Below, piece by piece: positions 1 to 6,060 of a DNA stretch of 7,009 nucleotides. The notes beneath the pieces were generated by a model. The model had not been told where the DNA came from. It did no database searches and saw nothing but the letters and a program-made list of their open reading frames with translations. Every line of letters starts with the position of its first letter. Within the stretch, counting starts at the first letter, position 1. The position numbers and the translations under genes are program-made. Origin of the DNA: Deltaproteobacteria bacterium (GTDB lineage Bacteria; Desulfobacterota; Desulfarculia; Adiutricales; Adiutricaceae); assembly GCA_031278795.1 (NCBI GenBank), contig JAITJT010000070.1:1-7009 (forward strand), written 5' to 3'.

Positions 1-32
1 CCTTAAATATTGATTATTTTTAGAAAGTTAAA

Positions 33-71
33 GCGCGGGCGTAGCCTCGCGCGGGAAACCCAAGTTTTTTT
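33..71 (+). terminator. Hairpin followed by T-run, possible terminator
   Basis: GCGCGGGC (33-40) can pair with GCC-T-CGCGC (44-52), giving eight GC-rich base pairs with one bulged T (47) and a GTA loop. Seven T residues follow at 65-71, but 12 bases separate stem and T-run, and a small GGG-AAA-CCC hairpin (53-61) lies between. The arrangement could end a plus-strand transcript entering from the left. The long gap makes a classical Rho-independent terminator uncertain. Confidence 0.28.
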
Positions 72-217
72 GGTAAAATTTCCGCGCACTAAAATAAATT
101 AGTTGCTTAGTAATAAAGGTAAACTACTTGTGGAAACGCGCAAGCCCATGCTAGCCCGCAGCCATTTCAAAGAAAAAATAAAATTTGACATTTTAGTAAA
201 TTTTCAGGTAAAAATAA

Positions 218-245
218 TTGTCTTGTTTAAAATGCATGCTATAAC
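218..245 (+). promoter_or_regulatory. Possible sigma70 promoter upstream of short ORF
   Basis: TTGTCT (218-223) and TATAAC (240-245) are separated by 16 bases and match four and five of six sigma70 consensus positions. Initiation near 252 would place the ORF at 280 about 28 bases downstream. In DNA this AT-rich such matches arise easily, so support is modest. Confidence 0.27.
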
Positions 246-261
246 TGATATATCTTAGATT

Positions 262-274
262 AATCCAAAGGATT
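262..274 (+). promoter_or_regulatory. Small hairpin overlapping a Shine-Dalgarno site
   Basis: AATCC (262-266) and GGATT (270-274) are perfect inverted repeats with an AAA loop. The Shine-Dalgarno sequence AAAGGA (267-272), seven bases before the ATG at 280, lies partly in the loop and partly in the right arm. Folding would mask the site, so translation of the short ORF could depend on structure. The stem is only five base pairs. Confidence 0.3.
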
Positions 275-279
275 TAACA

Positions 280-330
280 ATGATTTCAGAATTCGAAGTT
301 TATGATAATAATAAGAAGATTGATTTTTAG
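280..330 (+). CDS. Candidate 16-residue peptide (leader peptide or gene remnant)
   Basis: The ATG at 280 opens a 16-codon frame ending with TAG at 328-330; the peptide is MISEFEVYDNNKKIDF. The only positive evidence is translational: AAAGGA at 267-272 sits at the ideal seven-base spacing. The peptide is acidic at the start, has no membrane segment, and resembles nothing I recognise. After the TAG the frame continues open for 11 more codons to TAA at 364-366, so this may be the start of a decayed gene. It may equally be a short leader upstream of the membrane-protein gene 107 bases downstream, or chance. Confidence 0.25.
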   Translation: MISEFEVYDNNKKIDF

Positions 331-359
331 TTTTCGAATTTAAAAAGATTTTTTATAAT
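331..359 (+). promoter_or_regulatory. Possible promoter of the membrane-protein gene
   Basis: A perfect TATAAT lies at 354-359 and a poor -35 match, TTTTCG, at 331-336, with 17-base spacing. Initiation near 366 would give a leader of about 70 bases before the start codon at 438. The surroundings are so AT-rich that a TATAAT by chance is not rare. Confidence 0.27.
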
Positions 360-437
360 TTTTTAAGGTGATTTATACAATAATTATTATCGTGTTCTTA
401 TTGAGTTCGCTAAAGATTTGGTGATGGGGGAGTTCAT

Positions 438-1070
438 ATGAAAAACAAAGTGAAATTAAATATGATCATTCTAGAGATATTTTTGTTCCTCTGCCTTTTT
501 CCTGCATCCAAAGCGTTAGGAGAATATAACAGATTAGCGGATAGTTTTTCCTCTGGGCTTGTCAGTAGCTTAGGATTATTCCTTTTGGTTGGCATTTTTT
601 TGATCTCAATCGAGGTGCTGTCGTGGCTAATCAGGGTTGGCAAAAAAGCTGCTGAAACAATTTCCAAACAAAATAATAAAAATGAGCAAACGATGTACTA
701 CCAACCATCAAAACCAGCAGACACTCTTATAGATCCAGTCACCGGCATAGAATATATTAATAGAGGCGTGCCATTGGTCAGAGAGATCCAAAGGGAGCAA
801 AATTTGGGAAATTCAAACAATGCACCTAAGAGTGGATTTTTACAAAAAAATGAAGAAACACGCGTAATTTTGGAAAAAAAAGACACTTATATAGATCCAG
901 TCACCGGCATAGAATATATTAATAGAGGCATGCCAATGGTCAGAGGGATCCAAAGGGAGCAAAATTTGGAAGATTCAAACAATGCGCCTGAGAATGGTTT
1001 TTTACAAAAAAATGAAGAAACACGCGTAATTTTGGAAAAAAAAGATGTTGACAACCCATCAAAAAAATAG
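438..1070 (+). CDS. Unrecognised membrane-anchored protein with duplicated C-terminal repeat
   Basis: I do not recognise this 210-residue protein. The start is well supported: GGGGGAG at 426-432 sits five bases before the ATG. Residues 1-26 look like a signal peptide (basic MKNKVK, hydrophobic IILEIFLFLCLF, then PASKA as a plausible cleavage site). A second hydrophobic stretch at about 41-65 is followed by basic residues (R66, K69, K70), which suggests a membrane anchor with the C-terminal tail in the cytoplasm. Residues 76-94 are a polar, Asn/Gln/Lys-rich linker. Residues 95-148 and 149-202 are two tandem copies of a 54-residue unit containing IDPVTGIEYINRG and ending in QKNEETRVILEKK. The signal peptide, membrane segment and strong ribosome site argue that the gene is real. 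Its GC content is far below that of the glucan genes, consistent with foreign origin or fast evolution. Function is unknown; the tail may bind a partner. It converges with the GH57 gene. Confidence 0.75.
   Translation: MKNKVKLNMIILEIFLFLCLFPASKALGEYNRLADSFSSGLVSSLGLFLLVGIFLISIEVLSWLIRVGKKAAETISKQNNKNEQTMYYQPSKPADTLIDPVTGIEYINRGVPLVREIQREQNLGNSNNAPKSGFLQKNEETRVILEKKDTYIDPVTGIEYINRGMPMVRGIQREQNLEDSNNAPENGFLQKNEETRVILEKKDVDNPSKK
720..1043 (+). repeat. Two tandem in-frame copies of a 162-bp unit
   Basis: Copy 1 (720-881) and copy 2 (882-1043) abut exactly and are an exact number of codons long, so the reading frame is kept. By hand alignment they differ at 11 of 162 bases, about 93% identity, with no indels. 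The last 45 bases of each copy are identical and include runs of seven and eight A. The differences change eight of 54 residues, and only two are synonymous. This is a recent duplication. Confidence 0.95.
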
Positions 1071-1423
1071 TTGTCATCCGTTGTTTTTAGCCACAGGCGA
1101 GATTAATCCATAAATTATTATTAAAAAAATCAAAACACTTACTCTACCTGCAGGCGTTTGCATTTTTATTATCAACGCATGTTTATTAATTTGATAAATG
1201 TACGCACTAATCCAAGATTATCTCTTTAAGACACATGGCCTTTAGATATTTCCAATTTTTTGCTTCTCAGGCAAAAAGGCCTGTGGGTCTTAGGCATAAA
1301 TTCCTGGTTGTGAAAATTTATAAAAAAAGTTTCATGCCTTGGCGCTTGGAGCGCACGTGTTTTATGAAAAGACTAGCCTTGTTCGGGAGGATATCCAGCA
1401 TTCATTACGGTGAATACCCAATC
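1071..1423. other. Convergent intergenic spacer, no clear gene
   Basis: This 353-bp AT-rich spacer separates the 3' ends of the membrane-protein and GH57 genes. I see no well-formed terminator for either. Candidates are a weak TGCA/TGCA hairpin before T5 (1163-1167) for the plus-strand gene, and, read on the minus strand, GCGCT-CCA-AGCGC (1342-1354) followed 13 bases later by T7 (1322-1328). A plus-strand frame from 1235 runs into the GH57 gene and has no ribosome site. The segment 1346-1367 is an imperfect copy of 3934-3955 at the other end of the GH57 gene. Confidence 0.5.
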
Positions 1424-3922
1424 TCATTGCGGTTGGTTCTTGATAACTGTCTGCACTATCTTGTGAGAGAACCCCAGGGTCGCCCCGATCTCCTTTAAGA
1501 GGGCCTTCTCCGGCTCGGATATTGAGCGCAGGAAGCAGAGGCGGTTCTCCAGAAGGTAGTAGAACTGGTTCTGGGAGTCCCAGAGATCCACGTCCTTTAA
1601 GGTGGATTTAACCAGCTTGAGGAAGCTCTCAATCTCTTCTAGGAGTGTTGGCCGGCCTGGCCCAAACTTAAGCTGCCTGAAGAGGTTACCCAGATAGGTT
1701 TCCGAGGCCTCGGACACCACCGGAATGTTCCTGGTGGAGCCACCGGTGTCTAAGCTTAAGAGCTCCTTGAGGTGGTCTATGTCTATGGGCCGCCCGTCGT
1801 TCATGGGTTTTAAGATGTGGGCCAGCTCGTTTTCAGCCATTACCCTAAAGACGTACTGATCCACCCAGTCCCAGGCCTTGGATTTGAGGCTATAGCTAAG
1901 GAGGGCGTCCTTGTAGTTATTGAAGGCCTTGGAGGTGTAGCTCAAGAGGTCGTCAAAGAAGTCCTTGAGCACGTGGGTGAGGATCTCCTCTCTCACGCCA
2001 GGCCACAATGAGTCCAGGGTGTAGCGGGAGGCGCCGGGAAAGAGGTTGTCTAGGGAGCTCCGGAGGACGGAGGCGCCGTTTTCTAAAAAGAGCCGCCTGG
2101 CTTTCCCGAAATTCTCATCCCCGGTCTCGGGCACCACTATGTCCAGCTTGGGGCCGTTGTCGGCCAGGACCAAGACGAAGCGCTCCGTGGTCTCGCCCAG
2201 GCGTATCTCCGTGAAGTCAGCTTTCCCGGTAAATATCTGGGGCAGCTCGTCGCCCCTAACCAGGTGAACCCGCTCGGAGGACTCGTTCTGCACCTTGGAC
2301 CAGTGGCACTCTTTAAGTGTATGCGGCGCCTTCATGGCGAGAGACGCCCCCCACTGGGCTGCGGTCTGGGAGGGGTTGAGGTCGGTTCCGGCCACCTCGG
2401 CCTTCCAGACGTCCTCTCCGGTGGCGTAGACCTTGTCGTTGGGAACGGCCTGGCGCAGGTAGTTGAGGAGGCCTTGGGTGAGGTTCCTGGGGGTGTATTT
2501 TTGGCAGAGCTCAATGGCCCTGGCCGCGTAGCGCATGTTCTGGATAGGTTCAAGTCCGGCTATGTCATCAAAGAACCAAGCGCAGCTGGTGAACATGTAG
2601 AGGCTCATGAGCTGGGACTCCATGAGCTCCAGGGCCTTGACCCTTAAGACCTTGTCGCCCGGGGCGGCCAGGGTTTGGCTGTCTAGGAATATCCTCTGGC
2701 ACTCCCGGTCGTAGCCGGAGACTATTACGTCAATGTACTCGTTTCTCGCGGCGAATGGATCCTTGAAGAGCCCCTCGGATTCCCTGGTGAGTACCCCAAT
2801 TAGCTCGTCCCGGAGCCAGTCGAGACCCTCTCTTAGGGGCGTGCGCCACTTCTGGTTCCAAGCCGGGTCTCCACCCGTGTGGCAGCCGCAGTCGGATCTC
2901 CAGCGCTCCACACCGTGGGCGCAGCTCCAGGAGCTGTTTTCCAAAATCCTCGCCTCCTTTAAGGGCGGGAACATGGAGAGGAACTTGGCGTAGTTGGTGA
3001 CGATGATATCGTCAGGGGAGGGCTTGTCCGTTTTGGGCTCTAGGGAGTCAAAGACCCAGGCCAGGGCCATCTCCCCGAAATGGAAGTGGTGGCCGTAGCT
3101 CTCTCCATCGGTCGCCAGGTTAACCAAAACCGGCCCCTCCTTGGGGGAGCCGTAGGCCTGGAGTATCCTGTCCCTAAAGGTTCCACCGTCACGGAGAAGG
3201 TTCTCAAAGGCAACGGCCCTTGATACCTGGCCGTCGTAGACGAAGACGTCCAGGTAGTCCTCCTCACCGTCCCCAAAGAAGACCCGGTAGGGTTCCCTGG
3301 GGTCCACCTGGCTCCTTAGGGTCTCAAAGGGCTCGGTTCCTCTCTTACCACCAGGGCTTAGCTTACGGATAGCCTCTATCTGGTTCTGGGCTAAAATGGT
3401 GAACTTCATGCCGTTTTCCTTGAGGATCTTCAGAGACTCCAGATCCACCGCGGTCTCGGCCAGCCACATTCCCTCCGGGTCCCTCCCGAAGGTGTGCTGG
3501 AAGAACTTCTTGCCCCAGACCACCTGGGTAATCTTGTCGTTGGTGTTGGAGAGCGGCATGATCATGTGGTTAAAGACCTGGGCCACGGCCGGGCCGTGTC
3601 CGTCCTTTTTGAGGAAGGCCGCCTTGTCAGCGGCCACTATGCGCTCATAGGTCTCCTTGTCGGCTTCTTTTAGCCACATGAGTAGCGTTGGGCCCACGTT
3701 GAAGGACATGTGCTCGAAATTGTTGATTATCTTAACTATCAGCCCCCCGTCGCCCAGGATGCGGGCGACCGTGTTGGGGGAATAGCACTCCCTCGTGATG
3801 CGTAGGTTCCAGTTGGCGAAGGGCGCGGCCGAGAGCTGGATGGGGATGGAGCCGCTCCAGGGGTTTTTTCTGGGCGGCTGGTAGAAGTGGCCGTGGATTA
3901 TCAGATAGCGTGAATTTGGCAC
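1424..3922 (-). CDS. GH57-family glycoside hydrolase with DUF3536 region
   Basis: This 832-residue protein belongs to the GH57 retaining alpha-glucan enzymes, which act as amylases, glucanotransferases or branching enzymes. The N terminus has the expected IIHGHFYQPP (residues 8-17). GMWLAETAVD (151-160) carries the likely nucleophile E156, and ATDGESYGHHF (270-280) the likely acid/base D272. SSWSCAHGVERWRSDCGC (330-347) is a Cys/His-rich motif I associate with the DUF3536-type subgroup; the roughly 500-830 region corresponds to the DUF3536 half. There is no signal peptide, so it is cytoplasmic. The length is normal for the subgroup and the frame is intact. The start is GTG (3920-3922), supported by AAAGGA seven bases upstream. 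It lies 209 bp downstream of glgA on the same strand, which points to glycogen or maltodextrin remodelling. A lone TATACT (minus strand, 3984-3989) is the only promoter hint in the gap. Exact specificity cannot be read from sequence; family assignment is secure. Confidence 0.95.
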   Translation of the reverse strand: MPNSRYLIIHGHFYQPPRKNPWSGSIPIQLSAAPFANWNLRITRECYSPNTVARILGDGGLIVKIINNFEHMSFNVGPTLLMWLKEADKETYERIVAADKAAFLKKDGHGPAVAQVFNHMIMPLSNTNDKITQVVWGKKFFQHTFGRDPEGMWLAETAVDLESLKILKENGMKFTILAQNQIEAIRKLSPGGKRGTEPFETLRSQVDPREPYRVFFGDGEEDYLDVFVYDGQVSRAVAFENLLRDGGTFRDRILQAYGSPKEGPVLVNLATDGESYGHHFHFGEMALAWVFDSLEPKTDKPSPDDIIVTNYAKFLSMFPPLKEARILENSSWSCAHGVERWRSDCGCHTGGDPAWNQKWRTPLREGLDWLRDELIGVLTRESEGLFKDPFAARNEYIDVIVSGYDRECQRIFLDSQTLAAPGDKVLRVKALELMESQLMSLYMFTSCAWFFDDIAGLEPIQNMRYAARAIELCQKYTPRNLTQGLLNYLRQAVPNDKVYATGEDVWKAEVAGTDLNPSQTAAQWGASLAMKAPHTLKECHWSKVQNESSERVHLVRGDELPQIFTGKADFTEIRLGETTERFVLVLADNGPKLDIVVPETGDENFGKARRLFLENGASVLRSSLDNLFPGASRYTLDSLWPGVREEILTHVLKDFFDDLLSYTSKAFNNYKDALLSYSLKSKAWDWVDQYVFRVMAENELAHILKPMNDGRPIDIDHLKELLSLDTGGSTRNIPVVSEASETYLGNLFRQLKFGPGRPTLLEEIESFLKLVKSTLKDVDLWDSQNQFYYLLENRLCFLRSISEPEKALLKEIGATLGFSHKIVQTVIKNQPQ

Positions 3923-3929
3923 CGTGTTG

Positions 3930-3935
3930 TCCTTT
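3930..3935 (-). promoter_or_regulatory. Shine-Dalgarno site fixing the GTG start of the GH57 gene
   Basis: Read on the minus strand, AAAGGA lies seven bases before the GTG at 3922-3920. No in-frame ATG occurs nearby, and the conserved HFYQPP motif begins only 11 codons in, so GTG is the convincing start. The site overlaps the 22-bp segment (3934-3955) that recurs beyond the 3' end of the gene. Confidence 0.7.
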
Positions 3936-4007
3936 GGAGCGCGTGTGTTTAATGATTGTTTGTCTTAGGCCTTTTAAGCTCTAAGTATATATGACCAATC
4001 ATCATGA

Positions 4008-4053
4008 GCTATGTTTTTGGCTTATGATTTTGGCCTATGGTTATGTCTTATGT
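4008..4053. repeat. Degenerate 13-bp tandem repeat, about 3.5 units
   Basis: The core YTATG recurs with its A at 4011, 4024, 4037 and 4050, an exact 13-bp period. The units are GCTATGTTTTTGG, CTTATGATTTTGG, CCTATGGTTATGT and the partial CTTATGTT. The array lies between glgA and the GH57 gene. It may be a slippage product or a set of phased binding sites. Confidence 0.65.
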
Positions 4054-4087
4054 TCCAGAAAGTAAAGCGCGCTAAACGCATCTTTGG

Positions 4088-4117
4088 TAAATGCTAATAA
4101 ATGCTCATAAATGCTAA
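4088..4117. repeat. 10-bp tandem repeat, three units
   Basis: TAAATGCTAA, TAAATGCTCA and TAAATGCTAA follow each other directly, with one base different in the middle copy. The array starts 15 bp beyond the glgA stop codon. A ten-base period puts the units on one face of the helix. No hairpin or T-run typical of a terminator accompanies it. Confidence 0.85.
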
Positions 4118-4131
4118 CGAAAGACTAGTGA

Positions 4132-5589
4132 TCATTTCTTCCCCAGCATGCCCATGATGAGGGTCTGGTAGGAAAGGGCGGAGGTCTTCCAGGAGAAGTC
4201 CTCCAGCATGTTGGAGCGGGACATGTGCTCAAAGTCCTCTTTCCTGGAGTAGAGCTCGCTGGCCCTTCTGATGGCCCTAAAGAGGGCCTTTTGGTTGAAG
4301 GCCGCGAACTTGAAGCCAGAGTCCCAGAGTCCCTCCGGGTTCTTTCCGGCAAAGTCACGTACGGTATCGTTTAGGCCACCGGTGGCCCTCACCACGGGCA
4401 CGCCTCCGTAGCGGAAGGCGAATAGCTGTATGAGCCCGCAGGGCTCATACATGGAGGGCACCAGGACGAAATCCGCCGCCGCCACCAGCTGGTGGGAGAG
4501 GGGCACGTTGTAGTCCAGCTTCAGCCACATGTCCTTGGGATGGGCCTTTTGGATGGCCGTCAGCTGCTCCTGGAACCAGGGGTCGCCGGTTCCCAGGACC
4601 GCCAGCTTCACTCCCAAGTGGAAGATGTCGCTCTCGGCCTCGATTAGGAGCGAGACCCCCTTCTGGGTGGTGAGTCTACTCACCATCACAAAGAGGGGAG
4701 AGTCCGGTGTGGTGGGGAGTCCGGCGTATCTGAGGAAACTTTCCTTGCATTTCTTTTTGCCGGACATGTCGACAGTTGAGTAGTTGGCGGCTATGTGGGT
4801 GTCGGTTCTGGGGTTCCAGGTGACGGTGTCGACGCCGTTTAGGATGCCGTGTAGCTTGTAGGAGTGCTCCCTTAGGAGCCCATCCAGGCCGCAGCCGAAC
4901 TCCGGGGTCTGGATCTCCTTGGCGTAGGTGGGGGAAACGGTTACAAGCGCATCGCTGTAGACGATTCCGGCCTTGAGGAAGCTCAAGGACCCGTAGTACT
5001 CGATGCCGTCCACCCCGAAATAGCTCTCCGGTAGCTCCAGCTCGCTCTTGAAGGTGAAGGGGGCTATGCCCAAAAATCCCTGGTTGTGGATGATGAAGAG
5101 CCCCTTGGGGGCATCGGAGCCCATCTCCTTGAGATAGGCCATGATGGGCCCGGTCTGCCAGTCGTTTCCCATGATGACGTCAGGCACCCCTCCGCGGATA
5201 TGGGGGAGGGAGGCTATCACCGCCTTGGAGAAGAAGGCGAAGCGGGAGGGGTTGTCCGGGTAGTCCACCTTGTTTTGCTCATAGAGCCCGGCCCGGTTGA
5301 AATAGGGGTCGTGGTGCACCAAATAGACCGGAACCCTGGGGGAGAGCTGGGCCTTAAGGAGCCTAAAATCGGTTTTATAGGCGCCAGTTCCACAGCTTAG
5401 GTCGAGGCCCATGTCCTCCCAACCGCCCTTCTTGAGGGCCTGGCTGTAAGCGGGCATGATGACCGCGCACTCGATTCCCAGCTCGGAGAGGGCCAGGGGG
5501 AGGCTTCCGGCCACCTCGGCCAGGCCTCCGGTCTGCGCCAGGGGAGATACCTCCGAGGCGGCTACCAGCACTTTTATTTTTTGGGGCAT
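4132..5589 (-). CDS. glgA: Glycogen synthase (ADP-glucose type, GT5)
   Basis: GlgA transfers glucose from ADP-glucose to the non-reducing end of alpha-1,4-glucan in the cytoplasm, the elongation step of bacterial glycogen synthesis. The 485-residue length is typical, and the GT-B architecture is complete. The N-terminal domain has ASEVSPLAQTGGLAEV (11-26), YPDNPSRFAFFSKA (110-123), NDWQTGP (142-148) and HN (168-169). The C-terminal domain has VSRLTTQKG (303-311, with R305 and K310), GTGD (333-336), YEPCGL (381-386, with E382) and RATGGLNDTV (401-410). Two positions deviate: the usual KTGGL is QTGGL (Q19), and the usual HNLAYQG is HNQGFLG. The ATG start gives the canonical N terminus; AAGGA (minus strand, 5604-5608) is the nearest ribosome site, at a long 14-base spacing, and a hairpin lies just upstream of it. 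The gene precedes the co-oriented GH57 gene by 209 bp. Assignment as GlgA is secure; normal activity depends on the Q19 change being tolerated. Confidence 0.96.
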   Translation of the reverse strand: MPQKIKVLVAASEVSPLAQTGGLAEVAGSLPLALSELGIECAVIMPAYSQALKKGGWEDMGLDLSCGTGAYKTDFRLLKAQLSPRVPVYLVHHDPYFNRAGLYEQNKVDYPDNPSRFAFFSKAVIASLPHIRGGVPDVIMGNDWQTGPIMAYLKEMGSDAPKGLFIIHNQGFLGIAPFTFKSELELPESYFGVDGIEYYGSLSFLKAGIVYSDALVTVSPTYAKEIQTPEFGCGLDGLLREHSYKLHGILNGVDTVTWNPRTDTHIAANYSTVDMSGKKKCKESFLRYAGLPTTPDSPLFVMVSRLTTQKGVSLLIEAESDIFHLGVKLAVLGTGDPWFQEQLTAIQKAHPKDMWLKLDYNVPLSHQLVAAADFVLVPSMYEPCGLIQLFAFRYGGVPVVRATGGLNDTVRDFAGKNPEGLWDSGFKFAAFNQKALFRAIRRASELYSRKEDFEHMSRSNMLEDFSWKTSALSYQTLIMGMLGKK

Positions 5590-5611
5590 ATCTGGATCTA
5601 CGTTCCTTTTT

Positions 5612-5635
5612 GCCGGAAAAAAACTCTACTCCGGC
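5612..5635 (-). promoter_or_regulatory. glgA: Hairpin in the glgA leader
   Basis: GCCGGA (5612-5617) and TCCGGC (5630-5635) are perfect inverted repeats around a 12-base loop. Read on the minus strand the hairpin ends three bases before the AAGGA ribosome site of glgA (5604-5608), with AAAAAGGA directly following. The loop contains a run of seven T in that orientation. It could influence ribosome access or mRNA stability of glgA. No known riboswitch class is recognised. Confidence 0.4.
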
Positions 5636-5877
5636 CTTTGTTTTTCAGATATTGTTGGGTAAAAGGCGAGAACTTACTAATATACTTGAATAGGATCTGA
5701 TAGGGTTTTTTCGCCTTGATAATAATTTTTGGCATCTTCTAGAGAACAGCTCTGTTAAGCTTTACGTTCAAGGTGTATTTTCTGTGGACTCGCTATTTTA
5801 AAATCTGTCTTTTATCTCTATTTTCAAGCTAACTTAATCCAAGACAAGGGTTTCAACCAGCGTGGGCTAAAAAACAT

Positions 5878-5901
5878 GGTCTTTTATTTGGTCTTTTATT
5901 T
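5878..5901. repeat. Perfect 12-bp tandem pair and adjoining CTTAAA repeats
   Basis: GGTCTTTTATTT occurs twice in direct succession (5878-5889 and 5890-5901). Immediately downstream GGCTTAAA occurs at 5903-5910 and 5916-5923, and CGCTTAAA at 5927-5934. Together they form a low-complexity repeat block of about 57 bases. There are no coding signs. Confidence 0.8.
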
Positions 5902-6060
5902 GGGCTTAAAATATAGGCTTAAACACGCTTAAACAAATTTGGCCTCCATCAAAAGGCCCCCAAAAGGAGCGGCAAAACAAAGCTGAGCTTACGAGAAAAG
6001 CCGCACCGAGGCTAGTATCATTGGAACTTTATGGTGGCGTTCTTTCCCAAAGTTTCAGAG

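Larger units (their letters stand above)
1..437. other. AT-rich gene-poor left flank
   Basis: No protein gene of normal size is visible in this stretch on either strand. It is strongly AT-rich except for a GC-rich hairpin at 33-52 and a moderately GC-rich patch around 135-165. It holds promoter-like hexamers, including a perfect TTGACA at 185-190 without a good -10 partner, and a 16-codon ORF at 280-330. It also serves as the upstream region of the membrane-protein gene at 438. Whatever gene lies to the left of the window ends before position 1 or is not recognisable here. Confidence 0.6.

Noticed and set aside
100..1110. AGATTAATCCA at 257-267 and 1100-1110 as element ends around the membrane-protein gene
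   Set aside because: An 11-base AT-rich match in the same orientation is expected by chance, and no transposase or inverted termini accompany it.
1268..1283. CAGGC/GCCTG hairpin as terminator of the GH57 gene
   Set aside because: The stem is only five base pairs and no T-run follows on either strand.
1235..1498. Plus-strand frame of 87 codons
   Set aside because: It has no ribosome site, its last quarter lies antisense within the conserved GH57 gene, and the peptide shows no domain-like pattern.
2547..2557. GGTTCAAGTCC, resembling a tRNA T-arm
   Set aside because: It is inside the GH57 coding sequence, and no acceptor stem, D-arm or anticodon arm can be built around it.
2264..2647. Plus-strand frame of 127 codons
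   Set aside because: It lies wholly antisense inside the GH57 gene, with no ribosome site and a composition typical of a mirror frame.
5086..5400. Plus-strand frame of 104 codons
   Set aside because: It lies wholly antisense inside glgA, whose conserved motifs cover this segment; GC-rich codons create long antisense frames.
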